A stretch of 5,759 nucleotides of DNA from Candidatus Methanomethylophilaceae archaeon (GTDB lineage Archaea > Thermoplasmatota > Thermoplasmata > Methanomassiliicoccales > Methanomethylophilaceae), in the NCBI GenBank assembly GCA_016296195.1, contig JAEDJU010000088.1:1-5759 (forward strand), given 5' to 3'. Of this stretch, positions 5,456-5,759 are shown piece by piece; positions within the stretch are counted from its first letter, which is position 1, and every line of letters begins with the position of its first letter. Below the pieces are notes generated by a model. That model had not been told where the DNA came from, ran no database searches, and saw only the letters and a program-made list of their open reading frames with translations. Made by a program: the position numbers and the translations under genes.

Positions 5456-5470
5456 GGATGCGCATCCATA
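5453..5470 (+). promoter_or_regulatory. 18-bp perfect palindrome, candidate operator
   Basis: TATGGATGCGCATCCATA reads the same on both strands without a mismatch. It begins within the TATA box and ends before the predicted transcript start, where a bound repressor would block archaeal TBP/TFB or polymerase. A homodimeric helix-turn-helix regulator is the likely kind of ligand, but none is encoded in the window. It could alternatively be a stem in the flavoprotein transcript's 3' end. Confidence 0.55.
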
Positions 5471-5482
5471 CATGTATTGTCA

Positions 5483-5502
5483 GCGGTAGTCAGTATGACC
5501 GC
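5483..5502 (+). other. Leader hairpin upstream of the AAA-ATPase-like gene
   Basis: GCGG (5483-5486) pairs with CCGC (5499-5502), and TCA (5490-5492) with TGA (5496-5498) around a GTA loop, leaving a 3-nt bulge. An overlapping ACCG-CA-CGGT (5498-5507) could form instead, so two exclusive structures are possible near the 5' end of the leader. No known riboswitch is recognised. Confidence 0.3.
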
Positions 5503-5523
5503 ACGGTGCCTGTTAGATAAGTG

Positions 5524-5533
5524 AGGGGGTGAT
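5524..5533 (+). promoter_or_regulatory. Strong ribosome binding site of the AAA-ATPase-like gene
   Basis: AGGGGGTGAT closely matches the archaeal Shine-Dalgarno GGAGGTGAT. The G-run ends 7 nt before the ATG at 5537. It confirms that start and shows the gene is translated from a leadered message. Confidence 0.75.
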
Positions 5534-5536
5534 TTG

Positions 5537-5759
5537 ATGACATCGATAACCGTGACTACGTCAGAGAGCGAGTTTCAGAAGATCCGTGAAGGCAACAAAT
5601 ACTATGTGGACAAGAGTCTTCTGATCAAGGATCTGTTGTCGAATGATGACATGAGTGCATACCTGTTCATCAGACCCCGTCGTTTCGGCAAGAGTATGAA
5701 CCTTTCCATGTTGGATGCTTTCTTCAACATCAAGTACAAGGGAAACAATTGGTTCGATG
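5537..5759 (+). CDS. AAA-ATPase-like protein, probably with a C-terminal PD-(D/E)XK nuclease domain (5' part only)
   Basis: The first 74 codons are present and the frame is open at the right edge. Residues 13-26 (F-Q-K-I-R-E-G-N-K-Y-Y-V-D-K) and 44-53 (FIRPRRFGKS), followed by M-N-L-S-M-L-x-x-F-F, are the hallmark start of the AAA-ATPase-like family (Pfam AAA-ATPase_like). The phosphate-binding loop has the unusual form RPRRFGKS, lacking the classical first glycine. Full-length members are usually about 500-600 residues with a PD-(D/E)XK nuclease-like domain at the C terminus, not visible here. They are often present in many copies in gut archaea and bacteria, and their function is poorly understood. 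GC content is about 44% (98 of 223 bases), well below the upstream genes, with AT-ending codons such as AGT, CTT and AAA. This hints at horizontal acquisition. The TATA box, palindrome and strong Shine-Dalgarno indicate its own regulated promoter. Confidence 0.85.
   Translation, partial: MTSITVTTSESEFQKIREGNKYYVDKSLLIKDLLSNDDMSAYLFIRPRRFGKSMNLSMLDAFFNIKYKGNNWFD

Noticed and set aside
4830..5465. 211-codon minus-strand open frame opposite the flavoprotein
   Set aside because: It is antisense to a gene with clear FMN and cysteine motifs, and its own start region overlaps the palindrome and TATA box used by the next gene.

Overview
The window looks like a piece of an archaeal chromosome, most likely a methanogen of the Thermoplasmata (Methanomassiliicoccales type). 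That assignment is an inference from five observations. Several genes have AT-rich TATA-like boxes about 25 nt before their start codons. Shine-Dalgarno sites resemble GGAGG/GGTGAT. T-tract terminators are present. The iron-sulfur assembly locus is the two-gene SufC-SufB type common in methanogens. All seven genes whose ends are visible stop with TGA, which fits a lineage that avoids or recodes TAG. Coding DNA is GC-rich; one hydrolase line counted by hand is 60% GC.

Layout. (1) 1-408, plus strand: the 3' end of a glyoxalase/VOC-family protein, probably two tandem VOC domains cut by the window edge. (2) 445-1279, minus strand: two tandem paralogous 125-residue four-helix membrane proteins, each with its own TATA box and probably leaderless, lying downstream of suf and convergent with the VOC gene. 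(3) 1344-3280, minus strand: sufC followed by sufB, overlapping by 22 bp. These encode the ATPase and scaffold of a minimal Fe-S cluster assembly machine. (4) 3281-3525: a 245-bp divergent intergenic region with promoters for both sides. (5) 3526-4716, plus strand: a membrane-anchored Ntn hydrolase of the choloylglycine hydrolase/linear amide C-N hydrolase superfamily, with its nucleophile cysteine about 90 residues into the chain. (6) 4854-5432, plus strand: an iron-sulfur flavoprotein (Isf-like, C-x2-C-x2-C-x7-C). (7) 5453-5759, plus strand: an 18-bp perfect palindrome abutting a TATA box, a structured leader, a strong ribosome binding site and the first 74 codons of an AAA-ATPase-like protein of the kind usually fused to a PD-(D/E)XK nuclease domain. 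This last gene is visibly AT-richer (about 44% GC) than the rest.

How the genes may relate. SufBC clearly work together. The iron-sulfur flavoprotein would be a client of Suf, but it is separated from it and divergently oriented, so no regulatory link is shown. The hydrolase would act outside the membrane on an amide such as a conjugated bile acid or another N-acyl compound; its substrate cannot be read from sequence. The final gene looks like accessory material next to ordinary chromosomal genes. I see no CRISPR array, tRNA, rRNA or insertion sequence.
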